Assembly (NCBI RefSeq): GCF_025154075.1
Contig: NZ_JAOAMU010000008.1
Span: forward strand, 124,001 to 188,000
Direction of reading: 5' to 3'
From: Chryseobacterium herbae
GTDB taxonomy: Bacteria; Bacteroidota; Bacteroidia; Flavobacteriales; Weeksellaceae
Length of the DNA stretch: 64,000 bases
The notes under the pieces were generated by a model, which saw nothing but the letters and a program-made list of their open reading frames with translations, did no database searches and was not told where the DNA came from. This document shows positions 45,015 through 52,516 of this stretch, piece after piece; the stretch's first letter is position 1; each line of letters starts with the position of its first letter. The position numbers and the translations under genes were made by a program.

Positions 45015-45304
45015 AGGTTCTGGGTTGGAGGAATTTTGGTCGCAAAATTTATAATTCATATACTCTCCTATCTTTTATTCCAAAATCGTTGTAAGCGACA
45101 GAAGCTTTTGCTTATCAAACCTGAACAGCAATAAACAGATTTCCGAGCATTTCTGTTACAGAAATTGTGTTCTTTATTATTCAGTTTATCGCTGCACAGG
45201 TAATGAAACAGGTGTTCTTATGTACTGACACATTCTTATTGAGAACTTGTATATTTCAGCTAAGATTTTATCGCTAATTTCGATCACTATCTGAAAAAGT
45301 TTTC
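45015..45304. other. gene-free gap before the AraC-type regulator
   Basis: 290 bp without a supported gene; no hairpin with a T-run and no clear TAnnTTTG. A near match (TATATTTC) lies about 50 nt before the next gene. Confidence 0.35.
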
Positions 45305-46417
45305 ATGGAATATCTTTTGACCTCAGCAATCATTATCTCGGCCTTTCTGATTCTTTTATTAATTAGAAAACCAGATAAAACTGTATCCGATTATATCCTG
45401 ATGATTTGGCTGATATCATTAGGCTATGTAACATTTTGCTATGATTTGGTTTATTCACAAAAGTATATTTTATTTCCGTCAGCTGTCATAAGTGGCTTTT
45501 GTATCCCTTTGCTACAAGGACCATTTATTTACCTGTATATAAAGTACCAGATAGAACCGATTCGCTTTCAAAGAAAGGATCTCTTCCATTTCTTACCTTT
45601 CATTTTTTGCTGTCTACTGTTTGTGGAAGGATATTTTTTGCCCGAAAGCCAGCAAGTGAAGTTGATAGAGGGAAGGCTCTCTGGCTATGACACGGCACAA
45701 ATAATCAAATTAGCAGGAATTTATCTGTCCGGGATCATTTATTTTTCGCTCGGCCTTGTAAAACTCATCCGCTTTAAAAAAAAACAAAAAGAAGTATTTT
45801 CGAATATTGAACAAATCAATTTCAATTGGCTGCTATATCAGATTATTTTTCTTTGTCTAGTTTGGATCATCATCCTTTTTGTGAAAGACGATAAATTTAT
45901 ATTCGGTTCAGGTGCTGTTTTTATACTGTGGTTGGGATATTTTGGAATTTCGCAGGTTAATGTATTTAGCAAACAGGATATAAGACTGGAGAGCTATAAT
46001 GATTTTTCTGAAATCAGTAATGAACATTTCGAGCCCGTAGAAGAAAACGATATGGGTCCTGCCAGTGCTCGTCTGGCAAAAATCTATCAGCACCTTCTCA
46101 TCATATTGGAAGAAGAAAAACCTTATTTAAATGCCGAACTAAAGCTTTTGGATCTTGCCCGTCTTTTACAAATCCATACAAATGTTTTATCCAAGGCTAT
46201 TAATGCAACCTCCAAAAAGAATTTCTATGAATTAATCAATGAAAAAAGGGTTGAAGAATTTATAAGAAAAATCAAAAATGGTGATCATCAAAAATATACA
46301 ATTATTACCCTTGCCTATGATTCAGGATTTAATTCTAAAGCATCTTTCAACAGGAATTTTAAGCGGATAACAGGAATGTCCCCTACAGAGTTTATGGTAC
46401 ACAAAGAGTTCAAATAA
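45305..46417 (+). CDS. membrane-bound AraC-type transcriptional regulator
   Basis: A 370-residue protein with seven or so hydrophobic helices (about 5-220) and a C-terminal AraC/XylS helix-turn-helix domain (about 270-366; LLDLARLLQIHTNVLSKAIN and the second HTH ITLAYDSGFNSKASFNRNFKRITGMSPTEF-like part). Such 7TM-AraC proteins are common in Bacteroidota and may respond to membrane or external signals. Directly upstream of the lipoprotein hydrolase in the same direction (143 nt gap), so it is a likely regulator of that gene. Confidence 0.9.
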   Translation: MEYLLTSAIIISAFLILLLIRKPDKTVSDYILMIWLISLGYVTFCYDLVYSQKYILFPSAVISGFCIPLLQGPFIYLYIKYQIEPIRFQRKDLFHFLPFIFCCLLFVEGYFLPESQQVKLIEGRLSGYDTAQIIKLAGIYLSGIIYFSLGLVKLIRFKKKQKEVFSNIEQINFNWLLYQIIFLCLVWIIILFVKDDKFIFGSGAVFILWLGYFGISQVNVFSKQDIRLESYNDFSEISNEHFEPVEENDMGPASARLAKIYQHLLIILEEEKPYLNAELKLLDLARLLQIHTNVLSKAINATSKKNFYELINEKRVEEFIRKIKNGDHQKYTIITLAYDSGFNSKASFNRNFKRITGMSPTEFMVHKEFK

Positions 46418-46519
46418 CCCGTCTCATCTTTCCTTCTGATGTCTCAATCAATACATTTACTTGATTTACAGTTATTTAATTTTATTTATGAAATAGTCTC
46501 AATACATGCATTGATACCG

Positions 46520-46546
46520 TTGATCATATGAGGATCAATACTTTTG
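46520..46546 (+). promoter_or_regulatory. inverted repeat overlapping the promoter of the lipoprotein hydrolase
   Basis: TTGATC-N7-GATCAA (46520-46538) ends directly at TACTTTTG (46539-46546), a TAnnTTTG match, 14 bases before the ATG. Placement between the -33 and -7 elements fits an operator for a repressor or activator. Confidence 0.45.
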
Positions 46547-46560
46547 TGATCTAAATTTAA

Positions 46561-47532
46561 ATGAATATGATCACACGTACATCAATTTTCACAACTGCTT
46601 TTTCCCTGTTACTTTTACTATTCGCCTGTACAGATGGAATGCATGATGAGGCACTTTTGGTACCAAAGACTGTGGAAGAAGATTCTTCTTTACCCTCTGT
46701 TTTTATTAATGGCCGGCATCTTCACGCTGAGGCTTTTGGAAATCCAAACAACACATTAATTGTCTGTGTTCATGGCGGGCCAGGTGCTGACTATCGCTAC
46801 CTTTTAAATGCCAAAGACCTTGCAAAACATGGATATAGAGTTGTATTTTACGACCAGACAGGTTCTGGCTTATCTCAACGCTATCATAAATCATATTATG
46901 ACAATTTAGATATTGACGACATTTTTATAACTGAATTGCGAGGCGTTATTGCAAAGTATAAAACAAACCCCAATCAAAAGGTTATTCTTTTGGGGCATTC
47001 ATGGGGGGCAATGCTGGCAACAGCTTATGCAGGAAAGTATCCTTCTGAAATAGCAGGTTTAGCTCTATTCGAACCGGGTGGTTTACAGTGGGACGATGTG
47101 ATCACTTATATCATGAATTCTCAGACTTCCGGAGCGGGAGGCGAGTCCCTTGAAGGAAACAGTCATGAAATATTAGATTACAATATGTCATTGGCGGCTT
47201 CGGCGGACAATATAAATACCGGCGACCCTGGATTAAAACCGGAAGACTTCTGGAGAATGGGAGCGATCTTGCAAATGGTTGCAATAGAAAAAGGAGAGAA
47301 ATCAAAACCAGATTTTTCAACGAATATAGGGCAGTTTACAAAACCTGTATTCTTTGGATATGGTGATAATAAAGCATATCCTGATTCCTGGGCGCAAAAA
47401 ATCTCATCGCCATTTAATAATAAGAATCTTCATAAGTTCAACAACACCGGACATTCAGGGATGTTTACCAATAAGGAAATATGGACTCATTCTACTCTTC
47501 CCAAGCTGCTAAATTATTTTAAATCTTTATAA
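46561..47532 (+). CDS. alpha/beta hydrolase, lipoprotein
   Basis: A 323-residue protein with a lipoprotein signal (LLLLFAC, Cys near 23) and the alpha/beta hydrolase fold: oxyanion HGGPGADYRY near 76-86, nucleophile S147 in GHSWGA, and a later His in NNTGHSGMF. It resembles proline iminopeptidases. The substrate is unknown, and its surface location suggests it acts outside the cell. Likely controlled by the regulator gene just upstream. Confidence 0.88.
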   Translation: MNMITRTSIFTTAFSLLLLLFACTDGMHDEALLVPKTVEEDSSLPSVFINGRHLHAEAFGNPNNTLIVCVHGGPGADYRYLLNAKDLAKHGYRVVFYDQTGSGLSQRYHKSYYDNLDIDDIFITELRGVIAKYKTNPNQKVILLGHSWGAMLATAYAGKYPSEIAGLALFEPGGLQWDDVITYIMNSQTSGAGGESLEGNSHEILDYNMSLAASADNINTGDPGLKPEDFWRMGAILQMVAIEKGEKSKPDFSTNIGQFTKPVFFGYGDNKAYPDSWAQKISSPFNNKNLHKFNNTGHSGMFTNKEIWTHSTLPKLLNYFKSL

Positions 47533-47570
47533 ATAGTAATTAATTTAATCAACCCGTTTCAAAAAATAAT

Positions 47571-47601
47571 GGAGGACTTTCACTTTCTGAAGCAGTCCTC
47601 C
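47571..47601. terminator. bidirectional terminator after the hydrolase and TPR genes
   Basis: 8-bp perfect stem GGAGGACT/AGTCCTCC with a 15-nt loop, AT-rich tails on both sides, between convergent genes. Confidence 0.75.
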
Positions 47602-47624
47602 TTATTGTTTTCAACTACATTATT

Positions 47625-48125
47625 TTATTTTTTCTTCTTCTTTGGTTTTGTCATTTTGCTTTTGACAAATTTGGTTCTGCTTTTCAAAAAATCAGCCATA
47701 GCTTGATTATAGCTGTATTTTTTTGCCTCTTTCAAAGGTTCCAAAGCCTTTTTATAGTCACATCTGATCTCCAGCAGCAGCGATTTTTGGATCAATATCC
47801 GTGATTTATCTATTCCTTTAATTTTTAAAGCGTAGTTGATGAGTTTTTCGGCTTCATCAAGATCTTCATTGTCCAAAAGACATTTGATATAATGTAAAGG
47901 CGTGTTGAGATTGGCCACATTGCACTGCATAGCTTCTTCGAAATACATTTTCGCTCTTTCATAATCGGTGAGCATTTCGCTGTATATTCTACCCATCAGG
48001 CACAGGCTGTCTGCATCTTCAGGATCGTAGGACAAGGCATAATTCAACGCTTCCAGGCAATCCGGAAGGCTGTATGGGTAGTTGTCCAGAGCTTCAAAAT
48101 AATATTTACTTTTAGTTAAGGTCAT
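47625..48125 (-). CDS. TPR-like protein in the rtcB-prfH operon
   Basis: A 166-residue all-helical protein with about three tetratricopeptide-like repeats (for example ADSLCLMGRIYSEMLTDYER and the LLEIRCDYKKALEPLKEAKK unit) and a basic tail of TKPKKKKK. TPRs bind peptides or proteins; the lysine tail could bind RNA or the ribosome. Its start overlaps the prfH stop by 14 nt, so it is coupled to prfH. No function is known to me for this partner; it is the last gene of the unit. Confidence 0.78.
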   Translation of the reverse strand: MTLTKSKYYFEALDNYPYSLPDCLEALNYALSYDPEDADSLCLMGRIYSEMLTDYERAKMYFEEAMQCNVANLNTPLHYIKCLLDNEDLDEAEKLINYALKIKGIDKSRILIQKSLLLEIRCDYKKALEPLKEAKKYSYNQAMADFLKSRTKFVKSKMTKPKKKKK

Positions 48126-48810
48126 GTCTGTCGTTTTTTAATTCTTTTTTCAGGATATTTCGCTGTTTTTTAAATGATTTATCCTGATGGATCTTTTTAA
48201 AATCTGTTCCTGAAAATGTGCGGACCGGATTTCCTCTCTGCACTTGCAGATGATTGTTCCAGGTATCCTGCATCCTTTTTTCAAGCTGTTTGATATAAAG
48301 TGCGGTCACTTTTTCTTTCAGCCGCATAATGGCCAATTTTTTATTCTCCAGCTGTGACCGCGAATCCTGCGCAAATACACTTTCTCCGGTGGGTATGTGA
48401 GTTGCCCGGACAGCCGTATTCACTTTATTCACATTCTGGCCGCCGCTTCCCTGGCTTCTTGTGGTCTGAAACTGAATATCTTTTTCATAGAAATTGATCT
48501 TCTCCAAGCCTTCCAGCTCGAAAATGCCGATAAACCAGTTGCTTCTTTTATGGAGTTTCCTGAATGTACTCTTCTCGGTCCAGCATATGCTTCCTAACCA
48601 TGTTTTTAGAAATGCATCCAATTCTTTTGCTTTTAAAAGTATCGTTGCAGACTTCAATGTCAGATTTTCGTCACCATTTTCACGGTGAATAATTTCATAA
48701 TCGATTGTATTGTTTTTCACTTCCTCAAGGAAGACCTTCAGTACTTTAGCAGTAACCCACTGGCATTCTAAAGGTCCTCTTCCCGAGGTTATTTGTATGA
48801 GTTTTTCCAT
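48112..48810 (-). CDS. prfH: peptide chain release factor homologue PrfH
   Basis: A 232-residue release-factor-like protein with GGQ at 123-125 (TRSQGSGGQNVNKVNT), which triggers peptidyl-tRNA hydrolysis. It lacks the codon-recognition domain of RF1/RF2 (which are about 360 residues). PrfH releases ribosomes stalled by damage in the 16S decoding centre and works with RtcB, encoded two genes upstream here. A frame from 48963 would add 51 residues read out of the preceding gene and is rejected. It overlaps that gene by 22 nt. Confidence 0.94.
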   Translation of the reverse strand: MEKLIQITSGRGPLECQWVTAKVLKVFLEEVKNNTIDYEIIHRENGDENLTLKSATILLKAKELDAFLKTWLGSICWTEKSTFRKLHKRSNWFIGIFELEGLEKINFYEKDIQFQTTRSQGSGGQNVNKVNTAVRATHIPTGESVFAQDSRSQLENKKLAIMRLKEKVTALYIKQLEKRMQDTWNNHLQVQRGNPVRTFSGTDFKKIHQDKSFKKQRNILKKELKNDRHDLN

Positions 48811-49385
48811 TTTTTTAAAATTTTTAAGACTGCTTCCCTGTTTTTTGCGTCTTTCACAAAAGCCGGCAGTCTTTCTACCATACGCATTCTGTAAGGCAGT
48901 GTTCTTAGTTCTGCTGAGACATAAGCTTCCATTTCCAAAAGATGTTCTCTGTTTTTTGCCCAAAATAAATTGCCTTTGCAGTCATCCTGAAAATAAAGCG
49001 GACAGCCGAAAACATCATCCTGTTTCAGACCCTGAGCTTTCCGGGAATAATTGCGGAAATACTTTTCATATCTCGGTTTAATATCGAAACGGCTATCACA
49101 TTCTCCGCACTGAACCGAAATACTGGGATGCTTTTCTTTTTCACACCTTTCAAAACGTATCGGATGTGCACAAACAGGACAATGAAGCTTAATGACAGCT
49201 TTATATACCACCATGTCATACCCGGTTTTTTTCAAATTGCAGTGTCTGCATTCCAGAACAGCTTCCTTATAATCGTTTCCATTTTTAACAAGGGCATCTT
49301 TCCCGCATTCCGGGCAAACGACCAGACAATTCACATAGTTGGAAGAATATTGTTGTGTATATCTTTTTATATGAGATGTTCCCAT
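48789..49385 (-). CDS. double zinc-ribbon protein of the rtcB-prfH operon
   Basis: A 198-residue protein with two zinc-ribbon-like units: C24-x2-C27 with C46-x2-C49, and C69-x2-C72 with C93-x2-C96, then a helical, basic C-terminus (KNREAVLKILKKWKNSYK). Additional cysteines at 20, 81, 128 and 136. Such ribbons bind nucleic acids or proteins. Its stop lies inside prfH (22-nt overlap), so it is translated with it. I know no described function; I infer a role in recognising or processing damaged rRNA or tRNA with RtcB and PrfH. Confidence 0.85.
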   Translation of the reverse strand: MGTSHIKRYTQQYSSNYVNCLVVCPECGKDALVKNGNDYKEAVLECRHCNLKKTGYDMVVYKAVIKLHCPVCAHPIRFERCEKEKHPSISVQCGECDSRFDIKPRYEKYFRNYSRKAQGLKQDDVFGCPLYFQDDCKGNLFWAKNREHLLEMEAYVSAELRTLPYRMRMVERLPAFVKDAKNREAVLKILKKWKNSYK

Positions 49386-49445
49386 TTTTTCTATTTTTTG
49401 TTGGTTAATACTGATAAGAATCTATATTAACATCGTTATTTATAA

Positions 49446-49477
49446 AACCTTATAGGTTTTTTGAAACCTATAAGGTT
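49446..49477 (-). terminator. 14-bp perfect hairpin between rtcB and the zinc-ribbon gene
   Basis: Arms 49446-49459 and 49464-49477 pair perfectly with a 4-nt loop; TTTTAT follows on the minus strand. It may end part of the rtcB transcripts or protect their 3' ends. CCTATAAGG-type words also occur in repeats of this group. Confidence 0.6.
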
Positions 49478-49542
49478 GAAGCTGTAGGTCTGTAATTGAA
49501 AGCAGATTTCTTCTCACTGACAGCTATAGACCAGCAACTTCA

Positions 49543-50934
49543 TTATTTATCCATTCTCACAATTCTAGGCTGAAATGTTCCGAGGATGTCTACCAGTTCA
49601 CTCTGTGCATTCATCACTTCATGGATGTCTTTGTAAGCCATTGGAGCTTCTTCCGTATTACCGCCCATCAAAGTGACTTTCTTCAGTTTCAGTTCTTTTT
49701 TGATGTCATTCTGAGTGAAAAGACTTCTGCATTCGCCTCTCGAATGCGCTCTTCCTGCTCCATGTGATGCTGATTTCAAAGAATCAGGATTTCCTTTTCC
49801 ACGGACGATAAAACCTTTTGCCGTCATGGATCCCGGAATCATTCCCAATTCATTTTCGTTGGCCGGTGTAGCGCCTTTTCTGTGGACAATCACTTCTTTT
49901 CCGTTATGAATTTCCTTCCATGCGAAATTGTGGTGATTTTCTATCCTGGCCCTTACTCTTCCTCCGACAGCTTTTACCAACCTTCTGTGAATATCATCGT
50001 GACAGGCAGAAGCATAATCACCGGCAAGATTCATCGCCGTCCAGTATTCCAGACCGAGATGGGTATTCATATCCAGCCAGGCAAACTGTTGCGCTTCTTT
50101 TGGCAACGGGCACTGATCTGCAGCTACTCTTGAGTAATATTGTGCAATCTCAGCACCCAGACCTCTGGAACCACTGTGAGAAAGTATTCCCAGGTATTTT
50201 CCCTTCGGCAACCCGATCTGATCATCTTCTTCCGTGATCTCCACTTCTCCGAATTCCACGAAATGATTCCCACCTCCGGATGAGCCCATCTGTTTGATCG
50301 CTTTTCCTTTTAATCTTCTTAAAATCGGGATCATATCGAATGTATCTCGCTCAAAGATTTCATGATCTATGTGAGATTTGTGGGTTTCGTACATCCCGAA
50401 TTTGGTGTGTTCAGCAAGAGCTTTTTCATATTTATCTCTTGCTCCGTCAAGATATAAAACCGGTATATCCAAAATACTGAGGCTCATTCTGCAGCCGATA
50501 TCCATTCCTACTCCGTAAGGGATTACTGCGTTTTCTACCGCCAGAACTCCTCCTATCGGAAGTCCGTAACCGCTGTGTGCATCAGGCATTAGAGCCCCTT
50601 GCGTTGAAATCGGCAATTTTAAAGCCGTATACAGCTGGTTTTTGGCTTCTTCAGAAATATTGGTTCCAAAGATCTGGAAGGAAGCCCGTTGGGCATTGAG
50701 CATTCTTTTTTCTGTTTTTCTCGATGAAAGCAGCGATTCTGCAATCTGTCCGAAAGTCAGATCTTTTTCAAAGTTCTCCGGATTGAGGAGGATGTCTTTT
50801 AAAATAGATTTTACATGGTGAATATTCTTCGTTGCAAAATTTCTTTTCATGACTTCCAAAGCCACGTTGACACTTTGATTATTTGGATATCCCAGTTTTA
50901 ATATATCTTTTCCTTTTAGTTTTAAATTTCCCAT
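49543..50934 (-). CDS. rtcB: RtcB-family RNA ligase, PrfH-associated type
   Basis: A 463-residue RNA ligase that joins 2',3'-cyclic phosphate (or 3'-phosphate) and 5'-OH ends using GTP and Mn2+. Metal-site motif GVGMDIGC with D145 and C148, then GGGNHFVEFG, HSGSRGLG, and the histidine of SHGAGR at H391, which becomes guanylylated in the family. It resembles the RtcB found with PrfH rather than the tRNA-splicing kind, by operon. It opens the minus-strand unit rtcB, zinc ribbon, prfH, TPR. It has no clear own TAnnTTTG promoter closer than 51422. Confidence 0.95.
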   Translation of the reverse strand: MGNLKLKGKDILKLGYPNNQSVNVALEVMKRNFATKNIHHVKSILKDILLNPENFEKDLTFGQIAESLLSSRKTEKRMLNAQRASFQIFGTNISEEAKNQLYTALKLPISTQGALMPDAHSGYGLPIGGVLAVENAVIPYGVGMDIGCRMSLSILDIPVLYLDGARDKYEKALAEHTKFGMYETHKSHIDHEIFERDTFDMIPILRRLKGKAIKQMGSSGGGNHFVEFGEVEITEEDDQIGLPKGKYLGILSHSGSRGLGAEIAQYYSRVAADQCPLPKEAQQFAWLDMNTHLGLEYWTAMNLAGDYASACHDDIHRRLVKAVGGRVRARIENHHNFAWKEIHNGKEVIVHRKGATPANENELGMIPGSMTAKGFIVRGKGNPDSLKSASHGAGRAHSRGECRSLFTQNDIKKELKLKKVTLMGGNTEEAPMAYKDIHEVMNAQSELVDILGTFQPRIVRMDK

Positions 50935-51245
50935 TGTTTTTGTTTCAAATCATATTGGACTTTATAAGTCCTCAAAATAGTCTGCAAGTTCTGTTGCAGA
51001 CATGATGCAGGCGGTATATTTCCTGCTTTTGATAAGATCAGTTTCATATTTGATGAAACAGAAATTAGAAGTGAGATGTTAGAAATTAGTCCTTACAGGT
51101 CACAACAATCCTTATTCAACTAAAATTTAAGTTGATTGATTTTACGATAATGAACAGCATGAAACAGGATCATATGAGATCTTTTCATTTTGTTCTTAAA
51201 TGACACTAAAAAATTTCGGGTAAACTGGAGTTTGAATATTGCGCA
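50935..51245 (-). other. 311-bp rtcB leader region with four perfect hairpins
   Basis: On the minus strand, four perfect hairpins lie in a row: 51041-51059 (7 bp), 51007-51026 (5 bp), 50981-51000 (7 bp) and 50957-50971 (6 bp). One frame through them ends in MSATELADYFEDL and a stop, with no start further upstream than its own ATG (51005), and may be a relic of a gene. I see no TAnnTTTG match in this stretch. Confidence 0.45.
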
Positions 51246-51279
51246 ATAAAAAACCCGAAATCTTACGACTTCGGGTTTT
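51246..51279 (-). terminator. intrinsic terminator of the structured RNA upstream of rtcB
   Basis: 10-bp perfect stem AAAACCCGAA/TTCGGGTTTT with a T-run on the minus-strand side. Confidence 0.85.
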
Positions 51280-51301
51280 GATATTTCGTTGTACTATTAT
51301 T

Positions 51302-51379
51302 CTAAGAGTATACCAAACCACGAAGCCTTACCACCATAAGTGGTACTCCAGCTGAAGAATTTTGATTCGTTTTGAACAT
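51302..51379 (-). CDS. possible 25-residue peptide inside the structured RNA
   Basis: ATG to TAG reads MFKTNQNSSAGVPLMVVRLR and five further residues. The ATG is about 36 nt from the expected transcription start and follows an A-rich leader, as in real flavobacterial genes, but all three frames are fairly open here, so it may be chance. Confidence 0.25.
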   Translation of the reverse strand: MFKTNQNSSAGVPLMVVRLRGLVYS

Positions 51380-51421
51380 TGCTTCGTTGTTTTTTTATTG
51401 GTTAAACTTTATTTTCAGCTG

Positions 51422-51449
51422 CAAATATAGTATATTTTCTGAATATCAA
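51422..51449 (-). promoter_or_regulatory. promoter of the structured RNA/rtcB leader
   Basis: TTG at 51447-51449 and TATATTTG at 51422-51429 on the minus strand, spacer 17, a very good Bacteroidota match. It begins just 11 nt after the stop of the upstream M28 gene. Confidence 0.65.
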
Positions 51450-51459
51450 AATATTTTTT

Positions 51460-52440
51460 TTACTTCATGTGGATCAGACTTAGAAAAATACCGTCTATTA
51501 CTTTGGTCATTCTTGGAAGATCCAACGTTTCCACAGTATCTGTCGTCTGATGGTAATTTTTATTCCTGAAAAACGATGTATCCGTGATCATTAGGGCAGA
51601 ATAGCCAAATTTCCAATAGTTAAGATGGTCTGAGAAATCTGTTCCTTTTACAAATTTAGGAGCGGTAAAAGTTTCTGTTTTAATCTGATTGGCTTCTTTA
51701 AACTGAGTCCTGAAATTATTTACAAAATCTCCGGCTCCAAACTTTTTGACCAATGTTATAAAATCTCCTTTATTGCCATAAACCCACGACAAAATCCCCA
51801 ATGGGTAGCTTTGTGAGTTCTTTTCGTCCTTGAAATACCCTATCATTTCCACACTTGCCATTCCATATACATCGATATTATGATCTTTTAAATACTGAGC
51901 ATGAATATGGCTTCCCATATTTTCAGTCCTGAAATAGGGCGGTTCTTCCAATGTATAGGCTACAAGATCTATTCTGTAATTCAGTTTTTGTCCCTTAAGC
52001 ATTCTGGCGAGCTCCAAAAGGGCGGTGACTCCGGTAGCATTGTCGTCTGCTCCCTGCTGATCTCCGCAAACATCATAATGGGCACCGATAATGATTCTTT
52101 TTTTGTTTTCCGTACCGAAAGAAGTGATTACATTTTTATAGATTTTACCCTCAACATTATATTCCTGAAAGGTTGTACTGTCGCCATATTTACTGAAATC
52201 CAGTTTAATATAATCTGCAATGGCATTCAGCTGATCTATATTTTTGTGATTTCTGAATTCAGGGATTTGGGTAAGCGCTGTAAGGTGGTTTTTAACCAGG
52301 TTGATATCCGCCGGCACGGGAGATTTCTGAACCGGACGATTTCCGGAGCCTGTCGCAAAACAAAAAACAGCTATAAAAATTAAGCCTGCAACAATAATGA
52401 TCTTACTGGCTGCAGGCTTTGTTATATTTTTAAAATTCAT
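51460..52440 (-). CDS. M28-family metallopeptidase
   Basis: A 326-residue secreted or membrane-anchored aminopeptidase-like protein with an N-terminal hydrophobic segment (about 13-30) and the M28 zinc motifs: GAHYDVCGDQQGADDNATGV, then EEPPYF with the catalytic Glu, a further Asp/Glu ligand and the late His. It would release N-terminal amino acids outside the cytoplasm. It stands alone; the structured RNA promoter starts right after it. Confidence 0.9.
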   Translation of the reverse strand: MNFKNITKPAASKIIIVAGLIFIAVFCFATGSGNRPVQKSPVPADINLVKNHLTALTQIPEFRNHKNIDQLNAIADYIKLDFSKYGDSTTFQEYNVEGKIYKNVITSFGTENKKRIIIGAHYDVCGDQQGADDNATGVTALLELARMLKGQKLNYRIDLVAYTLEEPPYFRTENMGSHIHAQYLKDHNIDVYGMASVEMIGYFKDEKNSQSYPLGILSWVYGNKGDFITLVKKFGAGDFVNNFRTQFKEANQIKTETFTAPKFVKGTDFSDHLNYWKFGYSALMITDTSFFRNKNYHQTTDTVETLDLPRMTKVIDGIFLSLIHMK

Positions 52441-52516
52441 CTCACGGTATGCTTTATGATTGGAAAATTGAAATTAGTACTTTTCCACCAATCTGCACAG
52501 CACGTGAAGTTTTATT

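Larger units (their letters stand above)
51246..51415 (-). ncRNA. candidate structured small RNA or rtcB leader
   Basis: About 170 nt between a strong promoter (51422-51449) and an intrinsic terminator (51246-51279). A 7-bp stem joins 51381-51387 with 51320-51326 (ACGAAGC/GCTTCGT) and encloses a hairpin TACCAC/GTGGTA (51329-51345); a further 8-bp pairing, 51414-51421 with 51349-51356, is possible. A 25-codon ORF (51302-51379) is also present. It does not look like tmRNA, SRP RNA or RNase P RNA. It could be an independent RNA or a terminator-controlled leader of rtcB. Confidence 0.45.

Noticed and set aside
48811..48963. Longer start for prfH, adding 51 residues
   Set aside because: The extra part is read out of frame from the zinc-ribbon gene and has no release-factor character; the start at 48810 gives the normal PrfH N-terminus.
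51300..51400. tRNA, tmRNA or SRP RNA in the structured region
   Set aside because: No cloverleaf, no CCA end, no tmRNA resume frame and no SRP core motif; the stems fit none of these.
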